A DNA stretch of 64,000 bases from Gymnogyps californianus (Eukaryota; Chordata; Aves; Accipitriformes; Cathartidae), in NCBI RefSeq assembly GCF_018139145.2, contig NC_059471.1, forward strand, positions 211,315,494 through 211,379,493. Reading direction: 5' to 3'. Position 1 is the first letter of the stretch, and every line of letters begins with the position of its first letter. The position numbers were made by a program, and so were the translations under genes. Under the pieces are notes generated by a model that was not told where the DNA came from, did not search any database, and saw only the letters and a list, made by a program, of their open reading frames with translations. Positions 46,010 through 57,340 of this stretch are shown piece by piece.

Positions 46010-46160
46010 CACACAGCTTAACAGTTAGTAAACAATTAACTCCAAGCTGAAGAATGAATGATTAACAAAGTCAGCCAAAGGACTTCCATATGGCCAATAA
46101 ACACACAGATAAATTCTTTAACTTATCATCAAAAATAAAATGACCTTAATTAAGGAGAGT
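46010..46160. promoter_or_regulatory. Candidate conserved element with forkhead and homeodomain motifs
   Basis: Within 150 bp there are GTAAACAATTAA (forkhead core TAAACA plus ATTA), AATGATTAAC, CCATATGG, AATAAACACA (second forkhead core), AACTTATC (GATA complement) and the perfect 12-bp palindrome CCTTAATTAAGG. The sequence is complex, not repetitive, and rich in known core motifs. Enhancer function is inferred only. Confidence 0.3.
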
Positions 46161-49100
46161 CTGGTAGTGTTTGGTTGCTTTGCAAGAAATACCTCTATAT
46201 AGTGTTATCCCTTTTTCTTCCACAGAAGGCTAGTGGCAACGAAACTTAAGGTGAGCCTTTTTTCTCAGACTCATAAACTTTATCAGTGTTTGCATTCTCT
46301 GGTAGACTGAAGAGAACCCAAGGGGAATAAAGACTTTTGGAAAGAAGATAAAATGTGAGGCATCCCAAAATTCAGCTCTGAATGTAGCTTGACAAAGACT
46401 TTCCCTGTGACAGCCAAACATCAGTTTCTGCCATTTCTTCCCAGCGTTATCCTTTCTCTGAGATGAAGTGAAGCATGCTATGAAAATACTCTGTCCCTTG
46501 CCATAAGGTCTCCACAATGCTCTATGGATGCTCATTACAGAATAATTTAATTTGTAGTATTGTTGTGAATCCAAAGCAACGGTAAAGGATTGACTTCCCA
46601 TTTAAACATGCAAAAACAAGAGCTGAGTTGGACCCATCCTACCAAGCAATACAAAGCACAAGTAAAATCAGTAGCTTTAAGTGTCTGATCAGAGAGAAAT
46701 CACCTGCTTGTCGACAGCATGAGCACAGTAATCAGCACATCAATTATGTCCAGAAAGTGAAAGATTGCTGTGTGATGTCACTTGGCCTTTTCCAAACAGC
46801 AAGAGATAGAGTGAACTCTCCCAATTCCAGAGGCAAAATGAGATATTTACACAGGAGGAGCAATAGCCTAATTAAGAGCTGCTTTATTGCAGGACAAATA
46901 GAGATCCTCTCTGCTTTAGGGCATAATGAAGCATTGTCAAGTCAGTAATTGCACTGATGGAGTGGTTAAACTTGTGCTTCCTGTGGTGAAGGAATGACAG
47001 ACCAGTGACTTAAAAAAACATAAAGTAGAGATTGATGTGAAATGTATAGAAAGTAGCGAACAATGGGGAGGAGGAAGCTGACAAATTGGTCTCTACCCTG
47101 ACTGATCATAGAACATCGGGACAGTCAAAAAGGCAAAAGAAACATGAAATTCGAATGAGTTACAGGGAGCCCAATTCACTTGTATTAACTCCTTGCCACA
47201 TGATACAATAGAGGTCAAGAGCTTAGAAGGGTTGAAGATAGGACTAAAGGTGTGACCCTCCATCCAGAGTTTTAACATTGAATTGGTTGGTTTTGAACAG
47301 GATTTTGGGAGGGGTTATAAACCCTCATGTTCAAGGCGGGTGTTTGATTTGGCAGCAAGTTGGTTTCTGTTGTCAGAGGTATAGAGCATGCGTAACGCTC
47401 CTCTCACTGGCATGCCACTGAGCCACAGGGTGTATTCAGAAAGGTCTGGCCTTTCTTTAGAGCATCCAGAATCAAGTGGGGTCAGAGACAATGTATTGGA
47501 CTCATGTCTAATTGCGCTCTTCTTGGAACAGCATCATTTCCTAAAACATTTGCAAACACCTTTGCATTGCAGACAAGGATAAAAGATTTCAAATTTACAA
47601 ATGATACAAGAGGAGCAGAAAACATTTCCAGGAAATACTGGTTTAAAAGCTAGTGGAGTCTCAGTGGCATTGCTGTAATAAATTATTCACTGTGATTAGC
47701 TGACTGTTAAGGACTACCTGCTGACTCCTTCTGCTCAGCGCTTTTATTTCTCTTCCCGTTGCTGATCCTTCATGCTTTTTGGATTATGGACTTGGCTGTA
47801 AACTGAACCAGTCTTCAGGTCACGGCGGGTTCAACTCATTTTATAGTGCAGTAATTCAGTCTTGGTTTAGTATTTGGAAATATAGAGCACTGGAGGAGGG
47901 AAACATATACAAAGTGAGGTTCCTTACCATGCTGTTTCTTCTCATGGAGAGAGGCTGCTCACCCGATCTCCTTCCATATCAAAATGTAAGACCCAGACCT
48001 GTGACTGTTGAAGAACAGCCATCGTTTAAGACTGGCTGAAATGTCTTATTCCATCCCTGTTACACAGGAGACCATGTTCTCACTAGCACCTTTTTTGCTG
48101 CTGCTTGCCCTCTATTTGGGGTGTCTACCATCCAGCACCAGGGTCTTTCCCTTTCAGCACCCACTACTCCATGCCTTACCACTGCACTTCGCTATGCCAA
48201 AAAGCTGCTGAGCGCACTGGGAGATGAATAAGTCAGCTCAGAGCACATGGGACTGGAAAGCAGGATTTTGTCCCTGACACTCAGGATTTCCATGGGATTT
48301 GGCCGGACATGTCACTGGGCTGTCATTCAGTGAACATTTCTTTTGGCAGCAGTACCAGCTGAAGTGGCCTTCATCACCCTCTTCCTCCATTGCAATCCTG
48401 CCACCACTGCTCATTTCCTGCCCTGGGCCCCTTCCTCAGTCATGCTGGTATAATTGTGCGGCCGGGAAGGAAACTGCTCCAGAGAAGGGATCAGAGCTCA
48501 GCATAACTCAGCCAAAAAAAGTGGTCACTTTTAACCTCGACCAGTTCCCAATCCCATTCACCATCTGGCCCGCAATCAGTATCCTACAGCACAGCTGTAG
48601 GAGCTGGCTATGGGTGCAGGCTGCATAAATCACAACAGCCAGAGAAAGAAACTGCCATTAACCTACACAATAACTTTGTGGAGCAAGACAAGGGCTCCAT
48701 AGCTCGAAACAAGACGGAAGGAGTTTGGCTGCATGGAGTTTGCCATGGTTGAACCACGATGAATTAACAGTTAGGTATAGGTCATCATGACCACTTTTTC
48801 TCTTATAAGCTGGTAAAAGTTTGCTTTAGTGTCTCTCCCAAACAGGGCTGATCTCAGACGGCTAAGTAGATTGTCTAGGTAAAGCAACTTTTTAAAATTA
48901 TAGAATAGTCATGCTCAGTTTCCATTATCTAGGTAAATAAGTAGCTTGATCAACTATAATGCCTGTAAACACTAATGCATACTCCAAGGCACTGCTGTTT
49001 TATAAGGAAACCAGCACTATTTTGGTGGTTTAGCGTATGCGTACTGTGGTGATACCATCAGGCATACATTCCCCAGAGTTTTCTGCGAGAATTTACATTC

Positions 49101-50964
49101 ACAAAGGCTACAGCATGACGTCCCATCCCCTGATCCAGCCAAGTCAAGCCCATGGCTACCATTAAATATAGGAGTAGTCCCATCAAAGTAGAACTCCCTT
49201 GCTCTAAGTGCTTTGTCGTATTCAGATCTTAAAGGGAAATTCTCTATAAAAGCAGCAGCCAAGTCTTAAATGATTCTGCAGCACACAGCAGGAACTTCAA
49301 CAAGATGCAAAGAAAGACAAATCACTCCAACAGCACAAAGTGAAACAAATTGGACCTCAGCACCCTGGAGTTAGGGTGGAGATCTGGAGCAAGATTGAAA
49401 CCTCCTCGAGCACTTGCGCTTGGCTCTGAAGTGGTAGAAGGCTCCCCGCGTGCCCCACCCTTCTCAAATGCTGTCTCTTAGCTCACCAGGACTCACTACT
49501 CCAAAGGCCTGGGCATTTTTATCACCAGATGAAGCCAGGCAGGGGCCCAGTTATTGGGTGGTTATGAATATGAGGCATCTTTAAGTCAGTGGCCTGGGCA
49601 GGAGGCTCAGAAGGTCAGACATTGCAGCACATTATCATGTACGTGGGATTGCTGCTGCTGTGGCACCCCATATGCAGACACCCTGCATCACAGGAGTATG
49701 TGCATCACCATAGTAGTGTGGGATGGGGATGGCGGTTCCTGTATTTTGGTTCCAAGACAGATATACTTTAGTCATGCCACTAGAGAAGACAAAAGGATCC
49801 TTAGGAAAGAGAGTAGCAGGAATGGTTTGTGGGCGGCATAAATCATTCTAGGGTGCCACAGCTGATTCATAGGCTATAGGCTGGGCATCCTTTATCTAAT
49901 ACATAGTATATTATGTCAGAAAGGAGAGATCTTCAATGCAGAAAGATCTAGTCACTTTGATTTGCTGGCAGAGGATAAAAGGGAGAAAATTTAACTTATG
50001 AGAATCAGGGAAAAGTAGTTCTCTGTAGACCTATTGGTTTAGACACACCCAGCATGGTGACAGCGATGCAATATCTAACAGCATCTACCATATATAGATG
50101 TGCAGCGAAGTGGATTTGGTTGTATATAGAGTCAAAGTCTGATCTCCCCATCTGTATACAGTTATAGACACAAATATCAAGTTGCATTATGTAGACAAAT
50201 AATGCTTTGTCCCAATAGCAGCTCTTCCCTCTGTGATCTGATGCTTTGCTGTCTCTCTGAGCCAATAAACCACTTTTTGAAATTTAATAGGGAATTGTCT
50301 CTCCATAATGGAAATGAATGCAGAGCAGTGATTATATAGATCTAGATGCAATTTCTGTTTGGTCAAGCCAGAAATGTTTGTTGGGGTGGTGTGGTCCCAT
50401 GACAACAGCACACAGCAAAAGGGATCTCAAATTGGACCAGAAATTGTTTGTCTGTTTGGCAAAAAAAGAGTCCTGAAGCCTGAGAGGAAGAAGTAATTAG
50501 AGAGTGAGCTGGGATTGCTGACAGACCACTGAAAGTCCCACTTAGCCAAGCCACTCTCTCATTCCATGGGGGAAGGGAGGATGGCAAGCCTCTGGGAAGA
50601 TCATTGGTGGGGTTGTTTCCCACATCAAATCACACAGGAAACCTTTTATTTTTTTGTTTTGGGAAGTGGAAAAAAAAAAAAAATACCCCAAACTAATAGA
50701 AATACAGGAATGAATGGAAGTGTGGCAGGATGGAGGGCTAAGTTATGGTGCAGCAGCATCCCCATCTCATGACCTGGGGGCACCCTCAGCAATGGGTCAC
50801 ACTAATTCACAGGTGACAGCCCACAGAAATCTCTTGATAAATCTGCCCCTGAAACAAGAGCCCATTTGTTTGAGCTAAGATGGTGCTGTTCTGCCTGGAC
50901 CAAATCCTTCCTCATTCACTCTAACTAGTTTGACAGAGGTATGATTGATGGGAGCAGGGTTGGC

Positions 50965-51062
50965 TTGAGGCAGAACACAAATCCAAGCCCGGAAACCATG
51001 GCCCCACTGAAATCACTGGGACAAAACTGCCATTGACTTTGCTGGAGCTGTGATTTCCATAG
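50965..51062. repeat. Old self-complementary 'ACTGAAATCA/TTGACTTTGCTGG' amniote repeat
   Basis: CCCCACTGAAATCACTGGGA, CAAAACTGCCATTGACTTTG and AGCTGTGATTTCC follow the idealised order of the repeat family seen at 2515-2635 and 35310-35400. The family name was not determined. Confidence 0.5.
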
Positions 51063-51599
51063 AGTTTAAGGCCAAAAAGGGACCGCTCACAACCTCCACC
51101 CTGACCTCCTGCATAACTCAGCCCCTAGAATTTTGCTTGCTGGTTTGTTCAGCGGAGGGAATTACATTTCCAAGGAGGAATTTTTTTGTTATGTTTGTTT
51201 TGTCTTTAAACTGCAAAACAAAAGACTTGGGACTTTGTAGCTGCACTCATGCAAGCTGTGTGAAAATACTGTCATTGTTTAGTTCCATTGTTTAGTACCA
51301 GTTTTAGTATCGGGATGTCATCCAGGGTTGGCTCTTGCCCACAGCGTAGGCGAGGGAAGGGGTTGCATTTGGGCTGTTAGAAATGTGCCACGTTATTTCC
51401 CTGCCTTTCCTAGAAGCCTTTCAGAGCATCCAGTCTGGGTGGTAGTCCATGCATTTGGAGGGATGATTGTTCCTTCTGCATAGTATGATTTAACAACGCA
51501 TTAATCATCTAAGAAGCTGCAAGACTCGAAGGACTGGGAGACGCCATATAGGTCAGCAAGTCCAACAGCAATTACAGTTGGTCATTTATTAGATGCTTA

Positions 51600-51880
51600 G
51601 AATAAAAAAAAAATATAGGTCAAAAAGGCCTCTGGAGGTCTCTAGCCCAACCTCCTGCTCAAAGTTGGGCCAGCTTAGAGTTTGATCCGGTTACTCACGG
51701 CCCTACTGTTTGACCACCTCCACTGACTGTTTTGTTTTTTGGGGGGGGGTTATATATCTAGTCAGAATTTCCCTTGCTGCAACCCTGCCACCTGTGTTCA
51801 TTGCCTCTTATACTGTCGCTGGGCACCTCTGAGAAAAGTCTGTCTCCATCTCCTTTGTAAATTCCCTTTAGGTCACCAAA
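51600..51880 (-). mobile_element. CR1 LINE 3' fragment
   Basis: The + strand shows the reverse complement of an avian CR1 3' end: GGCCTCTGGAGGTCTCTAGC, CCAACCTCCTGCTCAAAG, a diverged middle, AGAATTTCCCTTGCTGCAAC, GTTCATTGCCTCTTATACTG, TCGCTGGGCACCTCTGAGAA and GTCTGTCTCCATCTCCTTTG. CR1 is the dominant LINE in birds and is almost always 5'-truncated; this copy lacks most of ORF2 and has no intact coding frame. The terminal octamer repeat expected at the true 3' end (left side here) is not clear; an A-rich run is present instead, and the left edge may be eroded. Sequence at 51540-51560 ('AGGTCAGCAAGTCCAAC') may be a second remnant. Confidence 0.88.
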
Positions 51881-53714
51881 AGGAGCAGACAACAGCAGGT
51901 AGATCCTCTGTAGACTTCTGCAAACACTTTGATTCTGAACAGCCACCAAGCATGATATCTGAAACCCCTGAGAGCGTGTCCATGACTGAGTAACTCCATT
52001 CTGCCTGTGCCCCATCTCAGGTGCTTCAGGGGAACACATACACACAGAAAAGGGAAAGAAAATGAGACACCAAATACCAGGGCATTTATATCTGTTTCTT
52101 AATAGACCCAATGCAAAATGGTTCATGCTGTGTCCCCACAGGGTTGTCCATCCACAATCCACACTGCCCAGTTCAGAGCCAAGTCCAGCTCTTCTGGGCA
52201 CAGCAGGCAGAAGACAGTATCAGGGACCCAATACCCCAGTCCCAGGACAGAGAAGCCTGAGAATTATTCCAAAAGGTACTATTTGGGCATGTTTCTCTAG
52301 GTACCATAATCCAGAAAGCACAGTGCACCAATCACCAGTGCTGCCCTTCAGCAACCCTCTCTGTCCTCTCCCTGAGCTGCAGGGTGACGCAGGAGCCACC
52401 AACAGCCTCATTATTGCCAGGGGTTCCCACATGTATGGCATGGCCCCTCCACTGGATACTCGGGCAAGGCTTCCCAAGCACAAAGGGACAGAGCATGGCC
52501 CAGCGCCTAGCATAGATTAACGCAGCTCCCCACACCTCAGCAAAGTCCAGGTCACCCAGGACATGAGTGACCAAGCCAGAAACAGCCCCCCATGATTCAC
52601 AAAACACCTTCCCTTCTTTATCAGGAGCCTCTGGCATTTTTCAAATGCTCTCACGCTGACCCTACCTCCTGCTGTGTGCAAACTCCACGTACTGGCCCCA
52701 TGGTCAATAAAAATGGTAAAAACCTTCTTCAGACTCACATGGCTGAAACGGATGCAGATCCCTGGGCCTCCTCTCCTCCAGGCTCAGCTTAATTAGGGAG
52801 CAGCCAGCAAACCACAAGTGTGCTCACAAAAGAAGCTTGCGTCTGAAGGGCTTTGACTGCAGCTCTTTGTAACTAGTCACAAACATCTGGTGCCTGGCAA
52901 GCTTGCCTGCTTCTTGGAAAGGGTTTCCAGTGAGAAAATTCCTGTAGCTTGCACCTGAATTCTCCGCAGTGCACCGTGCAGCACTCGGATCTCTCCCCTG
53001 GCTCGTCTTCTAGGCTGCCAGCTTTGCAGAAAAGATTTCTGGCACTGGCTTCCCCACCATAGCCTCCCCACCCACCCCAATGCATTTTAAACAGTACACA
53101 TGGTCCGACAGGGAACAATTATTCCCTTGAATGTTTGTGGGTTGATAAGCAGTCTTGCAAATTCAAGTGATAGTGTTGGTTCCAGTTTTATTCGCACGAT
53201 GAAACAGAGCCCATGGTGGGGACAGTCCCCCCAGAGGAGGAGGGAACAAGGGTAATTCTTTTCTCCTCTCTTAGCAGCCCCTTTCCCTTTTATGTGCGTG
53301 CGTGAGTGTGCAGCTGTGCTCAAAAGCCAGTCTCAGGGAGACTTCCTTAAGTATCTATTGAAGATTAAATGATCTCATGTGCAGCCTGTAATGATGGCCA
53401 CTAACAAAAATTGTTCCCATCTGAAAGCTGCCCAGTGCTGTATGATCCAAAATGGGCTGCTGACCTCAGAAGAGAACCCAGCGGGCAAACCACCACATCA
53501 CAGAAACTCACCCCACCGCAAGCACCACTAATTGTCCCCTTGTCTGCGGGCTCCGAGTGAAGGCAGCTACTAAAGGGCAGGGGAACTGTGCTCTCAGCTT
53601 GTGTTACCGAGTGACTTTCTCCTAAGCCTCATTTCCAGTGTGTTTGGGGAGATGCTGTCCCAGTCCCTGCTGTGAGGTACCTTTTGTCTGGCAAAAGTCA
53701 CTACGCCCCTAATA

Positions 53715-53785
53715 CAACTCCAGTAAAACCAATACAAATTGTCCCACCCACAAGGGCAGGCACTGGATTAGGCCCTGCAAATTAA
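53715..53785. repeat. Possible remnant of old amniote repeat
   Basis: ACAACTCCAGTAAAACCAAT and CACTGGATTAGGCCCTGCAA recall 'aactccagtgaagtcaatg' and 'ctggatcaggccct' of the family described at 2515-2635. It is a weak, short match. Confidence 0.25.
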
Positions 53786-55607
53786 CCAAAGACAATCATA
53801 AGCCAAATAACCCAAAACCAGCCCCAGCCTCGGTGCAGGAAGAGGCAAACATGCCATGAACATGGATGCTTTGATTCAAACTGGCCCCAAAACCAGCACG
53901 CATCTGTTGTCACTGCATTTCCACAAGACTGTTGAAATTACGATGAGCTCCCTGCTGTGGCTCGTATTCCCCAGTGAAGGTTGCAAGCACCAGCGTGGTA
54001 AAAGGATCTTGATGGGTAAAAATTATGCTTCCATTTAAGAAGACCCACTAATGGCACCTTGTGCATCTGTCACTGAATTAACAACATTGATTTGAAACCG
54101 TACATAAGCCAGGCAACTGGTGAAGGGAACAGCTTGCTTACATTAGGAGGTCTGGCTGAAGAGAGACCTTAGGCTTTGTTTCTCCTGAGGGGTTGTGATC
54201 AGCTAACAGGAAAGCAGATACTTTCTTGTGGGTATTCACATTTTTGCAGATTGGATGAGACCTCTCAGATCAATGTGGGCAAAAAGGAGTGGGAGACTGT
54301 AGAATAATATTTGGGGAGCAAAGGGTACAAAGCAAAGAGCAAAGTTACAGCAATGGTAAAACGCACGTGTATGTTCTGGAGAGCAGGGCTATGGAAAAAA
54401 AGACACAAACTAAAGTTGTGGGTCACTTTCACCCCCTCCCTCCCAAGAGTCTGGATTTGCCTCCTTCCACACCCTGCCAAGAAAAACAAAGAAACTAAAT
54501 GTAAAAATGCAGCGATCTGGGGAGCTGCTCTGGTGCCCAAAACGTAGGTGTCTAATTCCGTTTTAGGCACTACTGGGGATCCAAGACATCTGCGTGGGGC
54601 TGGCAGATACGGCACTGGACCTACGGCAGGCTCACTCCTTCCCTCCTGGCGAAGCAGCCGGGGGCCAGGCAGGGTACCCCGGGGCATGGAAAATGGCACT
54701 TCACGCCTACATTTGGGCGTCTGAACAGCTCCCCCAGAGCCCTGTGTGTTTGGACAGTTGGAGTTAATCATCGAAGGGAAATGGAGCTGCAGTTAACGAA
54801 CTGAGCACTGTGGGGTTTGGTAGCAGAGAGGGTAAAATAGGAAAGGATTGGCGTGCAGGGGACAGTCCGGCAGAGCCCGAGGGAGGAGGATGGGGAGGAA
54901 AGCGTCCGAGGAGAGCAGCTGCCAGCAGCTCGCAAAAGGGTTTCAAATTCCTTCTGCACCACGCCGAAGTTTAGTCATAAATGACAACAGGGGACCCGGG
55001 GACAGAGGGATATTTTCTGAAGGGTGTGATCTGCTGGTTTTTTAGACTCCTATGTGTTCCACATGTCTGCGCGCCTCCCAAACACGTCCTGCGCACATGC
55101 TGTGCGGCACGGCCGCGTTATCCTCCCCGCATTGCGGATGGGCATCTGGAAGCACGGAGGGATGTTTTCGGCAGCCCACATGGCAGTCTCAGGCTTGACC
55201 CCGGTTGTTGTCAGTGGGAGTTTAGGCCCCAAACTTCCTTTTCGTGCCTTTGAAGCTGGGCGCTTGCAGGGGACACAGATTTCACGTTCAGACCTCAGCT
55301 CCCGGCTTAACCCTTTCACCCCATGTCTGTCCTCCCTCAGTGGGTAAAATAGTGGGTATTTCTGCGCTTCATTTGGTGATTACAACTTTTATGTAGCGAT
55401 TAATTTTTCCAGTGGAGGAATAAAATAATCCTCTAAGGACAGTGTAACCGAGCCCTTCAAGCTTCCCATCCCTCCTGGCCCCCTTCCTCCCCTACCCTCC
55501 TGCGACGCGGACAGCCCCAGCGTACAGGGCAGCTCAGTGCCCTCCTTACCCCATCTTTCCTTTCAAACACCCCGTTATAGAAAGAAAAAAAGAACCAACC
55601 AAAAAGG

Positions 55608-55630
55608 CCCCCCCCCCCCCCAAAAAAAAA
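55608..55630. repeat. Homopolymer pair: C14 followed by A9
   Basis: An uninterrupted run of 14 C is followed directly by 9 A. Such runs are prone to sequencing or assembly error as well as true length variation. Confidence 0.9.
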
Positions 55631-55794
55631 GCAACTCTTGGTTGGAAACTTTTACAAACACAAATATTTTCAATTTTGCTGCCCCTGAAATATTAGCGAG
55701 GAGAAAATTTTGGGTGCTCGCTGTGGCTTGTTTTATTTTCTAGATTTCACCTCCACCAGCAGCTTAATCAGTGCAAATCAAATTACGCCTCCTG

Positions 55795-56102
55795 TTTACT
55801 TATCTCCAGAGCGCTGACACTGGCAAGCGGCTTATCTCGGCGTGGCAGGAGCCAGCTCCTTCCTTGGGGGTAGGACAGGAACTCCACAGAAGCTGCTTGT
55901 AGTGGGAGAAGGAGTATAAATCAGGGAAAGCTCTGCTGGCGCTGCTCCCCAGCAGCGAGGTTACGCTCCCCAAGCTCTGGTGCTTGCTATGGGCAGCGCG
56001 GAGAAGCCAAAGTGTGAGATGCCCAGGGGGTGGAGGCTGCCTCCTCCCTGTGGATTAGCAGCCTGGAAGCCAGGGTTTGGATTTTGCCTTACTCATTTGT
56101 AA
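55795..56102 (+). promoter_or_regulatory. Promoter-like stretch with TATA box and GATA sites, plus short ORF
   Basis: TATAAATC lies at 55915-55922 in a moderately GC-rich setting. GATA-type TTATCT occurs upstream at 55800-55805 and 55832-55837. About 25-40 bp downstream of the TATA box is a 7-bp stem hairpin (CGCTGCT, 55940-55946, facing AGCAGCG, 55951-55957). An ATG at 55989 opens a 37-codon frame starting MGSAEKPK and stopping at 56100-56102; it is not like any family I know. A strong donor-like GTGAGT at 56273-56278 could end a first exon. An alternative FRMD4A start or unrelated transcript is possible, but none of this is proof. Confidence 0.25.
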
Positions 56103-56349
56103 AAAGGAGGCGGTGGTGGACCTGTCCGCGGCGGTGACAGCGCAGTAGTTTGCAGAGCTGACACGGTGTGTTGGAGTCACCGCGTCCTTCGTGCTGCTTC
56201 TGTGGTCAGTCCTCCCTCCTGCCTGGGAGATGAGGGTTATTTCATGGCAGAGGTGTGGGGTACGGGGACCATGTGAGTGCATCGCAGGAGCACGTACACT
56301 CAGCGAGCAGGCAGAGACCCCCCAGGGCTGGCCCATGCTGACTCAGGGG

Positions 56350-56440
56350 CGAGGGCACGCAGCCAGCACCTGGGAGACCTGCATTTTACTCCCATGACTG
56401 CTTCATGCCTCAGTTTCCCCCCTCGGTGATAGCGTTGGCT
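56350..56440 (+). repeat. MIR-like remnant
   Basis: CACCTGGGAGACCTGCATTT, ACTCCCATGACTGCTTCATG and CCTCAGTTTCCCCCCTCGG match the MIR order 'ggagacctgggttctagtccc...cctcagtttccccatctg'. The core is partly deleted. Confidence 0.5.
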
Positions 56441-57144
56441 TTGCCTGCGTGCTGCTTTGAGATGCCCCGACAGGGCAGCCTGTAAAACAGAGGCAGGAAT
56501 ATGACTTGCTCATTGCTGCGTCTTGCACCGCCGGGAGCACGCTGGAGCCTTGGGCATCGCCAACACGAGTCTGCCAGCACCTGGGATAGATAAACCGACT
56601 CCGCTCGGCTTATGCTCGTGCGAGTTTTATGTTGATTGCAGGGCTAAAAGCAGAGCTGGGTAATCACACTTCAGTGGAGCGGTGCAAGTCACCCCCACGG
56701 GGGTCTCACCGACCCAGCCAGGCCACCTTTGCCCCTCTGAGGTCTGCGCTGCACACCTTGCCTGAGGGAAAGGCTGCCGTGCCAGAGGCCAATACACACC
56801 CGCTGCCGGCCCTCGAAGGAAAAACTAGCCGAATCCCGGTTTTCCCGTGCCTTGCATGTGTTTAAACCGTACTTCGCCCTGCAAAGTGAAACCGGGGCCC
56901 ATCCCCGCCTCCCCCCGGCACCGAGCCCGCCGCAGGCAGCGGGGCCGGGCGGGAGGGAGCCGCCCGCCCCCGGGGCTGCCCCGCGGCTCCTGGGCGGGGG
57001 GCGCGGGCGGGACGCGGGGCCGAGCCGGGGCGGAGCGGAGCGGAGCGGGGCAGCCCCGCCGCAGCGCCGGGAGGAAGCGGCGCGGCGGGCAGGGCTGGGC
57101 GAGGGTTTGCGCGGAGGCGCCTCACCCCCTTCTTCTCCCCGCAG

Positions 57145-57221
57145 ATCTTCCAATGGAGGCAGCTGGAGAACCTCTATTTCCGCGAGAAGAAGTTCTCGGT
57201 GGAGGTGCACGACCCGCGCAG
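57145..57221 (+). CDS. FRMD4A: FRMD4A window exon 9: FERM F3 lobe, middle strands
   Basis: This 77-nt exon encodes 25 residues beginning IFQWRQLENLYFREKKFSVE and ending VHDPR, plus AG of a split Arg codon. The acceptor is CTTCTTCTCCCCGCAG and the donor is GTGAGC. The 'IFQWRQLENLYFREKKFSVE' segment follows Lys-Pro-Arg-Lys of the previous exon exactly as in FRMD4A; recalled FRMD4B has LFQWKQLENLYFREKKFAVE. Its codons are markedly GC-ended (CTG GAG AAC CTC, TCG GTG GAG GTG), unlike the other exons, because the exon lies in a CpG island. A GACGA repeat begins almost at the donor. Confidence 0.96.
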
Positions 57222-57227
57222 GTGAGC

Positions 57228-57340
57228 GACGAGACGAGACGAGACGAGCCATGCCGAGCCGGGCTTTGCAATGCCGAGCCGGGCTTTGCAATGCCGAGCC
57301 GAGCCATGCCGAGCCGTACCGAGCCGGGTCGTGGCGAGCC
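57228..57340. repeat. GC-rich minisatellite directly behind the exon 9 donor
   Basis: Four GACGA units (about 57228-57247) pass into GCCGAGCC-based units. ATGCCGAGCCGGGCTTTGCA is exactly repeated at 57251-57270 and 57271-57290. Shorter relatives follow to about 57340. The repeat starts only 6 bp past the last exon base, so length changes would alter the immediate donor environment. The minus-strand frames there, full of 'RLGMARLG'-type repeats, are not genes. Confidence 0.88.

Larger units (their letters stand above)
41800..57144 (+). other. FRMD4A: Intron of about 15.3 kb, ending in a CpG island
   Basis: This phase 0 intron holds a G/A-rich run near 44396-44416, a forkhead/homeodomain-motif-rich stretch at about 46010-46160, a poly-A near 50670-50683, an old repeat at 50965-51062, a CR1 fragment at 51600-51880, poly-C at 55608-55621, a promoter-like stretch at 55800-56100, an MIR-like remnant near 56350-56440 and the CpG island from about 56880. 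No further exon was recognised. Minus-strand frames of 147 and 168 codons (51758-52201, 54265-54771) have no recognisable domain. Confidence 0.75.

Noticed and set aside
54265..54771. 168-codon minus-strand frame
   Set aside because: No domain, no homology that I recognise and no splice context. Intron sequence of this GC content can hold such a frame by chance.
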